Counted from the first letter of the stretch, positions 1-8,314 are shown. The stretch: 64,000 nucleotides of DNA from Fibrobacter sp. UWB2 (GCF_002210425.1 NZ_MWQK01000004.1:310001-374000), one strand, 5' to 3'. Numbers and translations: made by a program. The notes: a model not told the origin generated them from the letters alone.

Positions 1-442
1 CAAGATTCACGCAACGGCCGTCTTTGTCAAATTCCGCACTAGAATATTCATAGACAGTGTCCAAATTTTCTGTTTTACTTTTTTCATTCGCAAAGAGAAC
101 GGCATCAAAAAAAGTCACATTGACAACAGGCAAGCTATCCGGGCCACAATCGATGCGATTTTCAACAACCGATTCATCAATGACCGACTTAAATTCACCA
201 CAAGTTACCTTATGGACGTCCACCCAATAATCATAGTCGAGCAAGACTTCCATTTCCGGAGATTCGTCTATTTTGGCACCGTTCTTATTTGTGCCCAGTA
301 TAACAGTATCCTTGGACCCCTCGACAAGCAACATTTGCCTCTGCATTCCCGAATACGGCAAAACCTCGGTTGGTCCCCCATCCGATTGGCATCCCGCAAA
401 AAATACCGCAAAGACAATTGCCCCTAAAAGCTTAAATATCAT
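1..442 (-). CDS. Lipoprotein of the Fibrobacter TIGR02171-like family, N-terminal part only
   Basis: Reading the minus strand from an ATG at 442 gives an open frame that runs off the window edge, so the C-terminus is missing. It begins with a lipoprotein signal ending in the lipobox FFAGC (Cys18). Around residues 78-125 it carries YWVDVHKVT and LPVVNVTFFDA, the signature of the formylglycine-generating-enzyme/sulfatase-modifying fold. In Fibrobacter that fold opens a lipoprotein paralogue family (TIGR02171) that usually continues into a beta-propeller. GAAGGA lies about 6 nt before the ATG as ribosome binding site. The substrate is unknown; membership of the family is inferred from these motifs. 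Confidence 0.75.
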   Translation of the reverse strand, partial: MIFKLLGAIVFAVFFAGCQSDGGPTEVLPYSGMQRQMLLVEGSKDTVILGTNKNGAKIDESPEMEVLLDYDYWVDVHKVTCGEFKSVIDESVVENRIDCGPDSLPVVNVTFFDAVLFANEKSKTENLDTVYEYSSAEFDKDGRCVNL

Positions 443-545
443 TTTCTATCCTTCTGCAAAAAATCTAATAAAAAAAGTCCGTATTGCAAACATTGATTTA
501 CAACGCCTAAAAAATGGCCTTGATTAAAAGCAATTCTCTTTTTTA

Positions 546-553
546 TATATTTA
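546..553 (+). promoter_or_regulatory. TAnnTTTG-like promoter element for the sugar transferase
   Basis: TATATTTA ends 5 nt before the ATG at 559. No Shine-Dalgarno sequence fits in the gap, so the transcript is probably leaderless. This also favours the start at 559 over the in-frame ATG at 514. Confidence 0.6.
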
Positions 554-558
554 GGCGC

Positions 559-1731
559 ATGGAACAGGAAGCAGTAAATCCGACTATCGGTTCAATCCTT
601 AACGAGCAAAAGTTAAAGAATATCGTTTACCCCGCAAGGCTCTTCAAGGCGAGGTTGAACGAGGAATTTTTGCGCGCGAACCGCACCCGCAAGCCTTTCC
701 TTTTCATCAAGATTTATTCGCACCAGTACGACGTGCTCGGCTGGGGCCGTCCGTCCAAAATTGTCGAAAACACGTGGAAAATCAGCGTTCTTACGATGTT
801 TTCGCACCTGCGCTTTATCGACGTTCTCGGTTATCTGAGCGACAATAGCGGTATCGGCATCATCCTCTTGAATTCCGACATGAGCACGCTCGAAGGCATC
901 CGCAAGGAGATCCTCCACAAGCTCAATGACGCAGGGCTCATCCAGGCACTCCGCCACAAGCCCAAGGCCCCTATTTTCCAGGCATACCTTTACACCGGAT
1001 ACCAGGAAAAGGACAACCTCGAAATGGACGACAAGTTGAAGGAATTCAACAGCACTAACGGAAGCTTCTTCACGCTGAACCGTTTGAACCTTTCTGACAT
1101 CTGGGTCCACCCGCACAAGATCCGCTTTAGGCACATCATCAAGAGGATTGTAGACATCACCTGCACGTCTGTTGCATTGATTGTACTCTCTCCGCTCCTG
1201 CTGTTCTGTGCGCTCGCCGTCAAAATCAGCGACCCGAAGGGCCCGGTCATCTTCAAGCAGACTCGCGTTGGCAAGAACGGCGCGTTGTTCACCATGTACA
1301 AGTTCCGCAGCATGTACGTTGACGCCGAAGAACGCAAAAAAGAACTCATGGCCCAGAACGAGACTGGCGGCAAGACCTTCAAGATGAAGAACGACCCGCG
1401 TATTTACCCGTTCGGACACGTTCTCCGCAAGTTCAGCCTCGATGAACTGCCGCAGCTCATCAACATTCTCAAAGGCGACATGTCCATTGTCGGACCTCGC
1501 CCGCCGATTCCGTCTGAAGTGGCTGAATACGAGCCGTGGCACCGCATGCGCCTTTCCGTGACGCCGGGCCTTACCTGCATTTGGCAGGTCAGTGGCCGCA
1601 GCAACATCCCGTTCGAAGGTCAGATGCGCCTTGACAACGACTATATCCGTCGCGATGGTAAGCTCGGGGACGACTTCAAGCTCATCTTGAAGACGTTCAA
1701 GGTCGTGTTCAAGGGCGACGGCGCTTACTAG
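559..1731 (+). CDS. Polyprenyl-phosphate sugar-1-phosphate transferase (bacterial sugar transferase family)
   Basis: A 390-residue protein. Residues 1-190 are a soluble region I cannot assign. A hydrophobic segment (about 205-225, VALIVLSPLLLFCALAV) follows, then the catalytic domain of the WbaP/PglC-type family: KQTRVGKNG, YKFRSM, LRKFSLDELPQL and MSIVGPRPP, ending with TPGLTCIWQVSGRS. These enzymes move a sugar-1-phosphate from a nucleotide sugar to undecaprenyl phosphate at the inner membrane, starting exopolysaccharide or O-antigen synthesis. No other polysaccharide gene is adjacent, so the product is unknown. I start it at 559 because a promoter element sits just upstream; an ATG at 514 would add 15 residues. 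Confidence 0.88.
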   Translation: MEQEAVNPTIGSILNEQKLKNIVYPARLFKARLNEEFLRANRTRKPFLFIKIYSHQYDVLGWGRPSKIVENTWKISVLTMFSHLRFIDVLGYLSDNSGIGIILLNSDMSTLEGIRKEILHKLNDAGLIQALRHKPKAPIFQAYLYTGYQEKDNLEMDDKLKEFNSTNGSFFTLNRLNLSDIWVHPHKIRFRHIIKRIVDITCTSVALIVLSPLLLFCALAVKISDPKGPVIFKQTRVGKNGALFTMYKFRSMYVDAEERKKELMAQNETGGKTFKMKNDPRIYPFGHVLRKFSLDELPQLINILKGDMSIVGPRPPIPSEVAEYEPWHRMRLSVTPGLTCIWQVSGRSNIPFEGQMRLDNDYIRRDGKLGDDFKLILKTFKVVFKGDGAY

Positions 1732-1771
1732 CGCCTGTGGCGCAGTTAGCAGAGCTTAGTCCGCTCCGCTC

Positions 1772-1823
1772 TTAGAACTTAGTTATTTTCTTTTAGAGAA
1801 AAGAGAGATGTTCTAAGTTCTAA
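1772..1823. repeat. Perfect 11-bp inverted repeat
   Basis: TTAGAACTTAG at 1772-1782 is exactly complementary to CTAAGTTCTAA at 1813-1823, with a second small pairing (TTTT/AAAA) in the loop. It lies after the sugar transferase. There is no T-run after it, so it is not a typical intrinsic terminator. Confidence 0.6.
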
Positions 1824-1851
1824 AATTCTTGAAACTCCTTATTACTTTTAG

Positions 1852-1859
1852 TATCTTTA
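1852..1859 (+). promoter_or_regulatory. TAnnTTTG-like promoter element for the GH30 gene
   Basis: TATCTTTA lies 60 nt before the ATG at 1920, implying a leader of about 55 nt. The leader carries a ribosome binding site (AGGAG about 6 nt before the ATG). Confidence 0.45.
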
Positions 1860-1919
1860 ACTCTCGGTGTATGGTCGAACCGGTGTAGGGATATATCCGG
1901 TGTAATTTAGGAGTGTAAA

Positions 1920-4064
1920 ATGAGAAAATACTTGTCTTTAACGGCATTGCTCGCTTCTAGCGCACTTGCCGCAAGCGTAACGGTTAACCCCGCCTCCACC
2001 GCCCAGAAAGTTACGGGTTTCGGTGGCGCAAGCGTTTACTACCAGAGCTGGATCAAGAACCTCCCCGCAGCAGACCAAGAAGCCCTTTTCGACACCGCAT
2101 TCACGGGTCTTAACATTTCTTTGCTCCGCGTGGGTAACTGGTACCAGGACGAAGACATCACAAAAATCCAGGACGACATCGACATCGTCAAGGCCGCCAA
2201 GACCCGCCTCGGCGACCACATGAAAATCCAGATGTCCAGCTGGTCTGCTCCGGCAAAGCTCAAGCCGAGCGGCAACTTGAACGGTAAAGTGGACGGACAA
2301 AAGATCAAGAGCCAGAACACGCTCAAGCCCTCGAACAGCGACCCGTATGGCAAATACGTCTACAGTGATTTTGCCAACTGGTGGAAGAAGAGCCTCGAAG
2401 CCTACAAGGCCGCAGGCATCTCTCCGGACTATGTTTCTCTCCAGAACGAACCAGACATGGAAGCCGATTATGAAGAAACTCTCTTCGAACCGACAGAAAC
2501 TAACGAAATCGCCGGTTACAAGGAAGCCTTGAACGCCGTCTATGACGCCGTGAAGGGACAGACCAAGCTAATCGGCCCGGAACCGCTCGGTATTGGCTAC
2601 AGCAACTTTGAAAAGTACGCCAAGGAACTCGACGCCAACAAACTCGACGGCTACTCCTACCACCTTTACCATGCCGGTGACGGAAACGACAACTCCGGCA
2701 ACAACTACCTCGATCCGGAAAACTTCCGCAAGCCGATGAAGGCCATCGCCGACGTTTACGGTAAGGGCGACAAGCCCATCATCATGACGGAATTCTGCCC
2801 GATGCTCGACGAACCGCGCGAAAAGGACATGCTCGGTCTCGCCCAGATCATGCAGATTGGCTTTACCGACGGTCGCCTCTCTGGCTACATCGCCTGGCAG
2901 CTTTTCTGGGGTTACCACTCCCAGATGATTGGCGTCTGCCCGGGTGCAGGCTGGGACCTCGACGGCAGCGGCAAGTACGTCTGTGACGACGCCGGCTTCA
3001 AGATTTTCCCGGAATACCACGCCATGCGCCACTATTCCAAGTTCGTGAACCCGGGGGCAAGCGTCATTGCCACCGCAACTGACGACGCAAACCTCAAGAC
3101 GGTCGCCTTCCTCAGCGCAAACGGCGATTCCATCTCGACCATCCTTATCAATACGGGTAGCACCGCCATCCAGCTCGACAATCCGGCCATCACAGGCTAC
3201 GGCCTCGTTACCGCCGTGCAGTCCAAGGAAAACGGCCTCAAGAGCAAGAACATCTCTGTTGCAGCATGCACCGTTCTCCCGGCACGTTCCATCACGACTC
3301 TCGTTTATAAGAAGGGCGCAGCAGCAGCCACAGTTGCAACCTGCAAGGACGAGACAAGCGATGCAAGCTACGTCGAACCGATTATCGTTCCGACAGATGA
3401 CGTTGTGATTGTCGACTACACGACTTCGACCGACGTTTCTGGCTGGCAGGCCATGGATGACAAGCTCTCCGACGTCACCTACGGCACAACTGCCATCGAC
3501 GGCATTGCAGGCTACGCCAGCGTTCCGCTCGCCGGCTGCGACCAGTCCGAAGAATCTTGCGGCTACCAGAACCAGCTCTTGAACATCAGCACCGAAGGCG
3601 CCAAGGCTCTCGCCTCTTGTGCAAGCCTCGTCATCACGATGCGTAGCCAGGGCACTTCTGACGCTTACGTGAACGTGGGCGGCGCTGCAGGTGGTAGCTG
3701 GGTCGATTACGAATACGGCAAGCTCGCCGCAGGTTCCAAGTGGAGCGAAACCAAGGTCTCCCTCAAGAAGGAAGGCGAAAACGGTTCTACCGCCCTCACC
3801 TTCAACAGCGAATCCGCAGGCATCTACATTGCAAAGATTGTCGCCACGGGCTGCACGGGCACGGGCTCTATCAAGATGACCCGCCGCTCCATCGTCAACG
3901 ACTCTAAGACTCAGGCTTACATTTTTGACATGAACGGCAACCTTGTATGGAAGGGCCGCAAGGGCGAAGCCCTCAACGACAACGGCACGCTCAAGCCGAG
4001 CATCCGCCAGGGCGCCTACATTTTGAAGACAAAGTCTAACGCCCAACGCGTCTTCAAGAAGTAA
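1920..4064 (+). CDS. Secreted GH30-family glycoside hydrolase with accessory domain and C-terminal sorting-like tail
   Basis: 714 residues. A signal peptide (about 1-18, cut after ASSALA) precedes a (beta/alpha)8 barrel of the GH30 family. VSLQNEPD contains the presumed acid/base Glu177 and IIMTEFC the nucleophile Glu291; the QNEP motif and the order of the two residues fit clan GH-A. A beta-sandwich follows (about 385-470), as is usual in GH30. Residues about 490-650 look like an extra carbohydrate-binding or beta-sandwich module with disulfide-type cysteines. The last 45 residues (IFDMNGNLVWKG...GAYILKTK) resemble a type A C-terminal sorting domain. Likely an extracellular xylan hydrolase. 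Exact specificity cannot be read from sequence. Confidence 0.87.
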   Translation: MRKYLSLTALLASSALAASVTVNPASTAQKVTGFGGASVYYQSWIKNLPAADQEALFDTAFTGLNISLLRVGNWYQDEDITKIQDDIDIVKAAKTRLGDHMKIQMSSWSAPAKLKPSGNLNGKVDGQKIKSQNTLKPSNSDPYGKYVYSDFANWWKKSLEAYKAAGISPDYVSLQNEPDMEADYEETLFEPTETNEIAGYKEALNAVYDAVKGQTKLIGPEPLGIGYSNFEKYAKELDANKLDGYSYHLYHAGDGNDNSGNNYLDPENFRKPMKAIADVYGKGDKPIIMTEFCPMLDEPREKDMLGLAQIMQIGFTDGRLSGYIAWQLFWGYHSQMIGVCPGAGWDLDGSGKYVCDDAGFKIFPEYHAMRHYSKFVNPGASVIATATDDANLKTVAFLSANGDSISTILINTGSTAIQLDNPAITGYGLVTAVQSKENGLKSKNISVAACTVLPARSITTLVYKKGAAAATVATCKDETSDASYVEPIIVPTDDVVIVDYTTSTDVSGWQAMDDKLSDVTYGTTAIDGIAGYASVPLAGCDQSEESCGYQNQLLNISTEGAKALASCASLVITMRSQGTSDAYVNVGGAAGGSWVDYEYGKLAAGSKWSETKVSLKKEGENGSTALTFNSESAGIYIAKIVATGCTGTGSIKMTRRSIVNDSKTQAYIFDMNGNLVWKGRKGEALNDNGTLKPSIRQGAYILKTKSNAQRVFKK

Positions 4065-4085
4065 AGACTATTTCTATTATTCATT

Positions 4086-4114
4086 AAAACGGTCCGCAAA
4101 CGCGGGCCGTTTTT
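4086..4114 (+). terminator. Intrinsic terminator after the GH30 gene
   Basis: A GC-rich stem (ACGGTCCGC / GCGGGCCGT, one G-U pair) with an AAAC loop is followed by TTTTT. It starts about 22 nt after the stop codon. Confidence 0.85.
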
Positions 4115-4144
4115 CGTTTTTTCAACTTTTTACAAAAGAAAACG

Positions 4145-4192
4145 GGCCAAACGGGCGCGAAAAGCGTGTTAATGTAATAGGTAGGGGACGTT
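4145..4192 (+). promoter_or_regulatory. 48-bp element shared by both Rpn-family genes
   Basis: Starts GGCCAAACGGGC, then after 8 nt CGTGTTAATGTAA, then a GGGGA and CGTT. The same arrangement and total length occur upstream of the other Rpn-type gene, on the minus strand at 54288-54335. It ends 24 nt before the ATG here. It is probably a promoter or operator peculiar to this family. Confidence 0.6.
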
Positions 4193-4216
4193 CCTTACCG
4201 TTATAAGGATATTCAA

Positions 4217-5179
4217 ATGGTAAATGATAATAATACAACTACAAAACCATATATCGTCAAAAACGCAGATGGCGTAGAATACTTGCTCCCGTATTATCCG
4301 GCGACTTTCCGTGCGTTGCTGGATGACAAGGACACGATTCGTGACCTGCTGAATAGTATTCTTGAACTTGACCATGACCACGAAATCGTAGACCTCAGTT
4401 ACGCATTCGAAAAGTATATCGACGTGTTTATGCCGGGCGATGAACCCATGCGACTTGACGTGTGGGTGTCGACACGTGACAATCGCTTCATGAATATCGA
4501 GTTGCAAAACCGCGAACATCCGTTCTTTTTGGACCGTATGCAACTTTACAACGCGTATCTAACGATACGTGGCAAGCATGATTATAATCGGTCGGAACAG
4601 TTCCTTGCGATGTCCGAAAAGGAAAAGATGGCTCATTATTACGAGGTTCCTGAAACTGTTTCCATTTGGCTTTGTAGGTTCCCGATTTTGGAGCCGAGGG
4701 AAATCTACAAGGATACATGGACGCTGTATAGCAAACACGATGTAAAGACGGGAAAGGCCTTGCCGCTGTTCCCGAAAAATAAATATATTATTGTCGATTT
4801 GGTGAAGTTCTTGAAGCTTCGCAAGGGCGTGAACTCCCGTGAAGATTTCTGGCTTAGGCTTATTTCAAGGGGCCCGCTTGAAGTCCCCGAATCGGAATAC
4901 CCTCTTCTTAAGAATGCTTTGGATCGCCTGCGGGTAAGCAATGCGGATCCTGAACTTTTGAAAAAAATGGAGCAATTCATGTTCGACGAAATGCATGCAT
5001 ACGATGCCGTTATTGCTGAGAATTTTCTCAAGGGTAAGACTGAAGGAAAGGCTGAAGGCTAGTCGGAAGGCAAAACTGAAGGTCATGCCGATGCTATAAG
5101 CGTTATGCAGGCAATGGGCTTGCCCCCAGAGAAAATTGCTGAGGCGAAGGCACGGCTTGAAGCTTTGAAATCGAAGTAA
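4217..5179 (+). pseudogene. Rpn/YhgA-like PD-(D/E)XK nuclease (putative transposase family), interrupted by an amber stop
   Basis: The frame encodes the PDDEXK_2/Rpn family, recombination-promoting nucleases related to transposases. The nuclease core is visible: LDVWV with Asp81, then NIELQ with Glu95 and Gln97 (the D...ExQ signature). Translation stops at TAG 5060-5062 after 281 residues, inside the Lys-Glu-Gly-rich linker (KTEGKAEG) common near the end of these proteins. The same frame then continues SEGKTEGHAD and a typical final helix (LPPEKIAEAK) to a TAA at 5177. The full length would be 320 residues, so a point mutation probably removed the last 39. The nuclease domain itself is intact and a 281-residue protein could still be made. 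Confidence 0.8.
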
Positions 5180-5239
5180 TAGTTATTGATTACATTTCTA
5201 ATAAACGGCAGGCTTTATGTCTGTCGTTTGTTTTTTATT

Positions 5240-5356
5240 AAGGTCGTACGTATTTCAAAGCTTCCTGAATCGGAGGTTCTTGCAATCAAGGCGGAGATTG
5301 AGAAGCAATAAATTATTGTTGTACGTCATTGCGAGGCGGTTACGCCGAAACAATCT
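5240..5356 (+). repeat. 117-bp direct repeat, copy 1 (Rpn gene 3' end)
   Basis: Copy 1 of a direct repeat whose second copy is at 5652-5768; the two have the same length and about 88% identity by eye. Each copy holds the last 23 codons of an Rpn-type gene (ending LAIKAEIEKQ, stop at 5309-5311 here), a short spacer and the palindromic tail GTCATTGCGAGGCGG...CGCCGAA.CAATCT. Copy 1 has no gene body before it, so it is a gene-end remnant. Confidence 0.8.
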
Positions 5357-5369
5357 CTGCTCGCTTTAC

Positions 5370-5723
5370 GGGGGCGTTCCCAAAAAACACTTTGCAGATG
5401 ACAACAGTCGCCTAGCCCAATGGTTGCGAGCAATTGATTCTTTAAACCGAGGTGCAGATTTTAGCGAGTATGCGCAAGACCCGGTGTTCAGACTATTGCA
5501 AAACGAAGTGAAAATGAGTAACTTTAGCTCAAGATACCTTATGACGGAGGCTATGATGGTGCTCGACAAGGATTACATATTCTATGATGCTCAGGATAAA
5601 AAGGCTCGCGAAGTGGCAAAAGATTTGCTTGTTGAAGGTGATTCTGTAGAAAAGGTCGTACGAATTTCAAAGCTTTCTGAAGCAGATGTCCTTGCCATCA
5701 AGGCGGAGATCGAGAAGCAATAA
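5370..5723 (+). pseudogene. Remnant of an Rpn-family nuclease gene, C-terminal third only
   Basis: The frame ending at TAA 5721-5723 encodes a C-terminal region of the Rpn/PDDEXK transposase family: a helical section (FSEYAQDPVFRLLQ, SSRYLMTEAMMVLDKD) and the final helix SKLSEADVLAIKAEIEKQ. The last part is nearly the same as the end of the gene at 53294-54238. The nuclease core with the D...ExQ residues is missing, and upstream the frame runs into the repeat at 5240-5356 with no family similarity. It is a 5'-truncated pseudogene, probably left by recombination between related copies. The exact left border is uncertain. Confidence 0.72.
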
Positions 5724-5768
5724 ATTATCGATGTACGTCATTGCGAGGCGGTTGCGCCGAAGCAATCT
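5652..5768 (+). repeat. 117-bp direct repeat, copy 2
   Basis: Copy 2 of the repeat described at 5240-5356. It covers the last codons of the truncated Rpn gene and the GTCATTGCGAGGCGG palindrome after its stop. Confidence 0.8.
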
Positions 5769-5774
5769 TTTTTA

Positions 5775-5801
5775 GCTCGGATTTATATCCGGGCCTTTTT
5801 T
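5775..5801 (+). terminator. Intrinsic terminator after the Rpn remnant
   Basis: GCTCGGAT, loop TTAT, ATCCGGGC (one G-U pair), C, then six T. Confidence 0.75.
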
Positions 5802-5846
5802 GTGCAAGCTGAGCGGATTTTAGAAATGGGCGATAAAAACGCCAAA

Positions 5847-5873
5847 AGGCACCTGGTGGAGAGCCAGGTGCCT
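5847..5873 (-). terminator. Intrinsic terminator of the collagen-like lipoprotein gene
   Basis: A perfect 10-bp stem (AGGCACCTGG / CCAGGTGCCT) with a 7-nt loop, followed on the minus strand by TTTTGGCGTTTTT. It begins 27 nt after the stop codon. Confidence 0.85.
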
Positions 5874-5899
5874 TGGAGCTGTATTATGTGAGACTTAAA

Positions 5900-7849
5900 T
5901 TAATCGACGTCAGCGATGCAGCGGATCGGGAGGGCAAGTGTCTTGGTGTATGCATCGAATGTCGTTTCAAGTACATTCGAGTCATGCGGGTACATCAAAG
6001 CAATAGCCTTTGCGCCATCAGCTTCCTGATCAGTATTAGACCACAGGAATGCATCGTCAGCACTCATAAGAGTCGTTTTAGCAACTTCCTTCTCTGTTTC
6101 AGGATCAACAACAAATTCAACATTGTAGTAACCAGAAGCAGCCACATTAAACGACTTCAGCAATTCTCTCGATTCAACAAGAGTCTGGAGTTCTTCCTTA
6201 GTCGGAAGTCTCCAACCTTCAGGGCAAGCACCGGTAACAAGCTTGTGGGACTCGAGTTCATCACCCTCGACTGCGTTAATGAAGGCTTCCGGAAGAGTGG
6301 AAGTGGTTCTAACATCACCGGCACCTGTTGCAGAAGCCCAAGTGTAGTAACGGAAGCCATCTTCACCCGCATAGTTTTCATAAGCATCCTTTTCAAAGTA
6401 CATGACCTTACCACCGACCTTAATTTTGTCATTTTCAATTAACGGCAACTTGTATTCGAAGGCGAGGTTTTCACCCATCCACCAGTTGCTGCCTACCTTA
6501 ACCACTGAGTAGACGTGGTTATCACGTCTATCGCAGAACTGATTCTTGGGAGAGAACGTCTTATCGCCGCACTTGTTGAACACCATTTCGAGTTCTTCAT
6601 CGCAGAACTGAGTCGGCTTCACCTTGTACTGATCAAGTTTCACAAAGAAATCATTCACACTTTCCCTAGAGTAAGGCGAGCTAGCTCCATAAATGAAACT
6701 GAAGAGTTCTGCACGAGCATCGAGATCTTCTTCATCGGCATCACGAACAATCCGAGACTTATTGAGATCGATAATAATGTCATCAATTTTCGTATATCTT
6801 GCGCAATAAGTCATAATAGAGTCTTTGGTTCTATCATTAGTCGTACCGCAGAACTCATAATCACCGAATTCCTTGCCACCGCACTTCTTGGTAATGAAGC
6901 CGTTCCAGCAGAATTCATCGGCCTTAGGAGCACGCATGCTAATATCTTCAACTTTAACTTCTACCTGATCTTTGAATTCAACGTCAATACACATCGGCGT
7001 GACAACACCAGCTTCGCAGTATTCAGAAGAGATGTTATAAGCGACCTTCTTTGCATCTGTTCCGCACTTATCGAAAAGTGTAGTGAGAACGCAGAACTGA
7101 TCGGCCGGATCATAGGTCTTATCACCGCACATGGCCTTAGCAATGACCACAGGTTCGGCATCACCGCACTTCACGGTAACAACACCTTCGCCATTGTCCG
7201 TGCTAACGCAGCTCGTACCATCCGTCACAGAACCAACGAGTTTGTCATCGCAGTACATCTTAAGCTCATCACCATCCTTCTTGGCAGTGCAGCTTGTACC
7301 GCTCTTACCGTTCCAAACCGTTCCACCGGTTCCGTCATCGCAAGTCATCTGGATGCCCTTAGTGCCATCCTTGTCTGCGGTTTCCTTAACCGTGCAGCTC
7401 TTGTTCTTGAGAACAGTAGAGGTAGTACCGCAAGTAATCTTGATACCTTCTTCGGCTTCAGAGGTCGTACAAGATTCGCCCTTGGCACCATTCTTCAACG
7501 TACCAACTTCCTTGTTTCCGCAAAGCACCTTGTAACCGTCGGTAATCGGCTCAACCTTGCAGCTTTCACCAGTCTTACCGGTATCACCCTTAGCACCAGT
7601 AGCACCAGCAATACCTTGCTTACCCGTTGCACCAGTCTTACCATTTAACAAGACGCCAACAGAATCCCCTCCGCAGAGCACCTTGTAGCCGGATTCGTCC
7701 TTCAAGGACTTGACTTCGCAGCTTGCGCCATCGGCACCATTAAGGCCATTGACGCCGTTAACACCGTCTTTTCCGTCTTCACCGGAACAAGCGATGAGAC
7801 CAAACATGAGTGCGGCACAACCCGCAACACTGAGCTTTGCGTAATGCAT
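5900..7849 (-). CDS. Cell-surface lipoprotein with collagen-like repeats and a Fibrobacter major paralogous domain
   Basis: 649 residues. Lipobox LIAC gives Cys21 as lipidation site. Two collagen-like runs of Gly-X-Y triplets follow (about residues 23-44 and 69-95; e.g. GKDGVNGVNG, GATGKQGIAG). Next is a long Cys-rich section of short repeats around a KVLCGG/ITCGT pattern, and then KCGGKEF, KCGDKTF and similar CGD/CGG units. The C-terminal 200 residues (VGSNWWMGENLAF, FRYYTWASA, CPEGWRLPTKEE, PIRCI) are a TIGR02145-like domain, distantly related to the FGE-sulfatase fold. It is probably surface exposed, perhaps in adhesion, but no function is known. Start at 7849 is supported by AGGGAG upstream. 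Confidence 0.83.
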   Translation of the reverse strand: MHYAKLSVAGCAALMFGLIACSGEDGKDGVNGVNGLNGADGASCEVKSLKDESGYKVLCGGDSVGVLLNGKTGATGKQGIAGATGAKGDTGKTGESCKVEPITDGYKVLCGNKEVGTLKNGAKGESCTTSEAEEGIKITCGTTSTVLKNKSCTVKETADKDGTKGIQMTCDDGTGGTVWNGKSGTSCTAKKDGDELKMYCDDKLVGSVTDGTSCVSTDNGEGVVTVKCGDAEPVVIAKAMCGDKTYDPADQFCVLTTLFDKCGTDAKKVAYNISSEYCEAGVVTPMCIDVEFKDQVEVKVEDISMRAPKADEFCWNGFITKKCGGKEFGDYEFCGTTNDRTKDSIMTYCARYTKIDDIIIDLNKSRIVRDADEEDLDARAELFSFIYGASSPYSRESVNDFFVKLDQYKVKPTQFCDEELEMVFNKCGDKTFSPKNQFCDRRDNHVYSVVKVGSNWWMGENLAFEYKLPLIENDKIKVGGKVMYFEKDAYENYAGEDGFRYYTWASATGAGDVRTTSTLPEAFINAVEGDELESHKLVTGACPEGWRLPTKEELQTLVESRELLKSFNVAASGYYNVEFVVDPETEKEVAKTTLMSADDAFLWSNTDQEADGAKAIALMYPHDSNVLETTFDAYTKTLALPIRCIADVD

Positions 7850-8187
7850 AATATGCTCCCTTGTTGAATTTTCTCCAATCTTTGTGAAAAACTTTCACAA
7901 AACAAAGTTTACATTAATTTTTCGCAAAAGTTAAGTTTTGCTTACAAAAAATTATTTCAACTTGGAATAAAGTTGCATTTTTACGTCCAACTTCTTACAA
8001 AAAGATTACGTGCTAAAACTGTAAACTTTTTGACATATTTGGCGAAATTTAAATAAAAACGGCAATTTTAAAATTTCGAAATTTCGGACAAAAGAACAAA
8101 TTCTGATTTTAATTTTTAAAAGTAAAATTTTATTTACAAATTGAAATTTTGAAGGATTTTGATGGTTTTTCTGTTTTTTCGGCGAGA
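7850..8187. other. AT-rich intergenic stretch with no gene
   Basis: About 340 bp of strongly AT-rich sequence upstream of the collagen-like lipoprotein, far richer in A and T than the surrounding genes. It contains short inverted runs such as GTGAAAGTTTTTCAC (near 7880-7895 on the minus strand) and should hold that gene's promoter. I see no coding frame or named RNA in it. Confidence 0.6.
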
Positions 8188-8192
8188 AATTT

Positions 8193-8266
8193 TGGATCCT
8201 TCGGGCTTTCGCCCTCAGGATGACGGGATAAAAAGACAACCCCGGCACGGTGGCCGGGGTGACAAT
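8193..8266. repeat. Two ATGAC-tailed palindromic repeats
   Basis: GGATCCTTCGGGCTTTCGCC followed by CTCAGGATGACGGG, then CCCCGGCACGGTGGCCGGGG followed by TGACAATG. Both belong to the palindromic family whose right end reads GGATGAC or ATGACAA. They lie between gpsA and the AT-rich stretch. Confidence 0.75.
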
Positions 8267-8314
8267 GTAAAGGTGAATTCCGCTCGTGGCGGAGTACTTG
8301 TTAGTTTGTTTAAA

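Noticed and set aside
1772-1823. Terminator after the sugar transferase gene
   Set aside because: The inverted repeat is perfect, but its stem is AT-rich, its loop is about 30 nt and no T-run follows.
2568-4046. A 492-codon open frame on the minus strand
   Set aside because: Antisense to the GH30 gene, Cys/Val/Ala-rich in the way such shadow frames are, with no start signal.
5240-5768. Insertion sequence with terminal repeats
   Set aside because: The 117-bp repeats are direct, not inverted, and consist of gene 3' ends, so they are remnants of related genes and not ends of one transposon.
6515-7648. A 377-codon plus-strand frame
   Set aside because: Antisense to the collagen-like lipoprotein; the repeats in it are mirror images of the real protein repeats.
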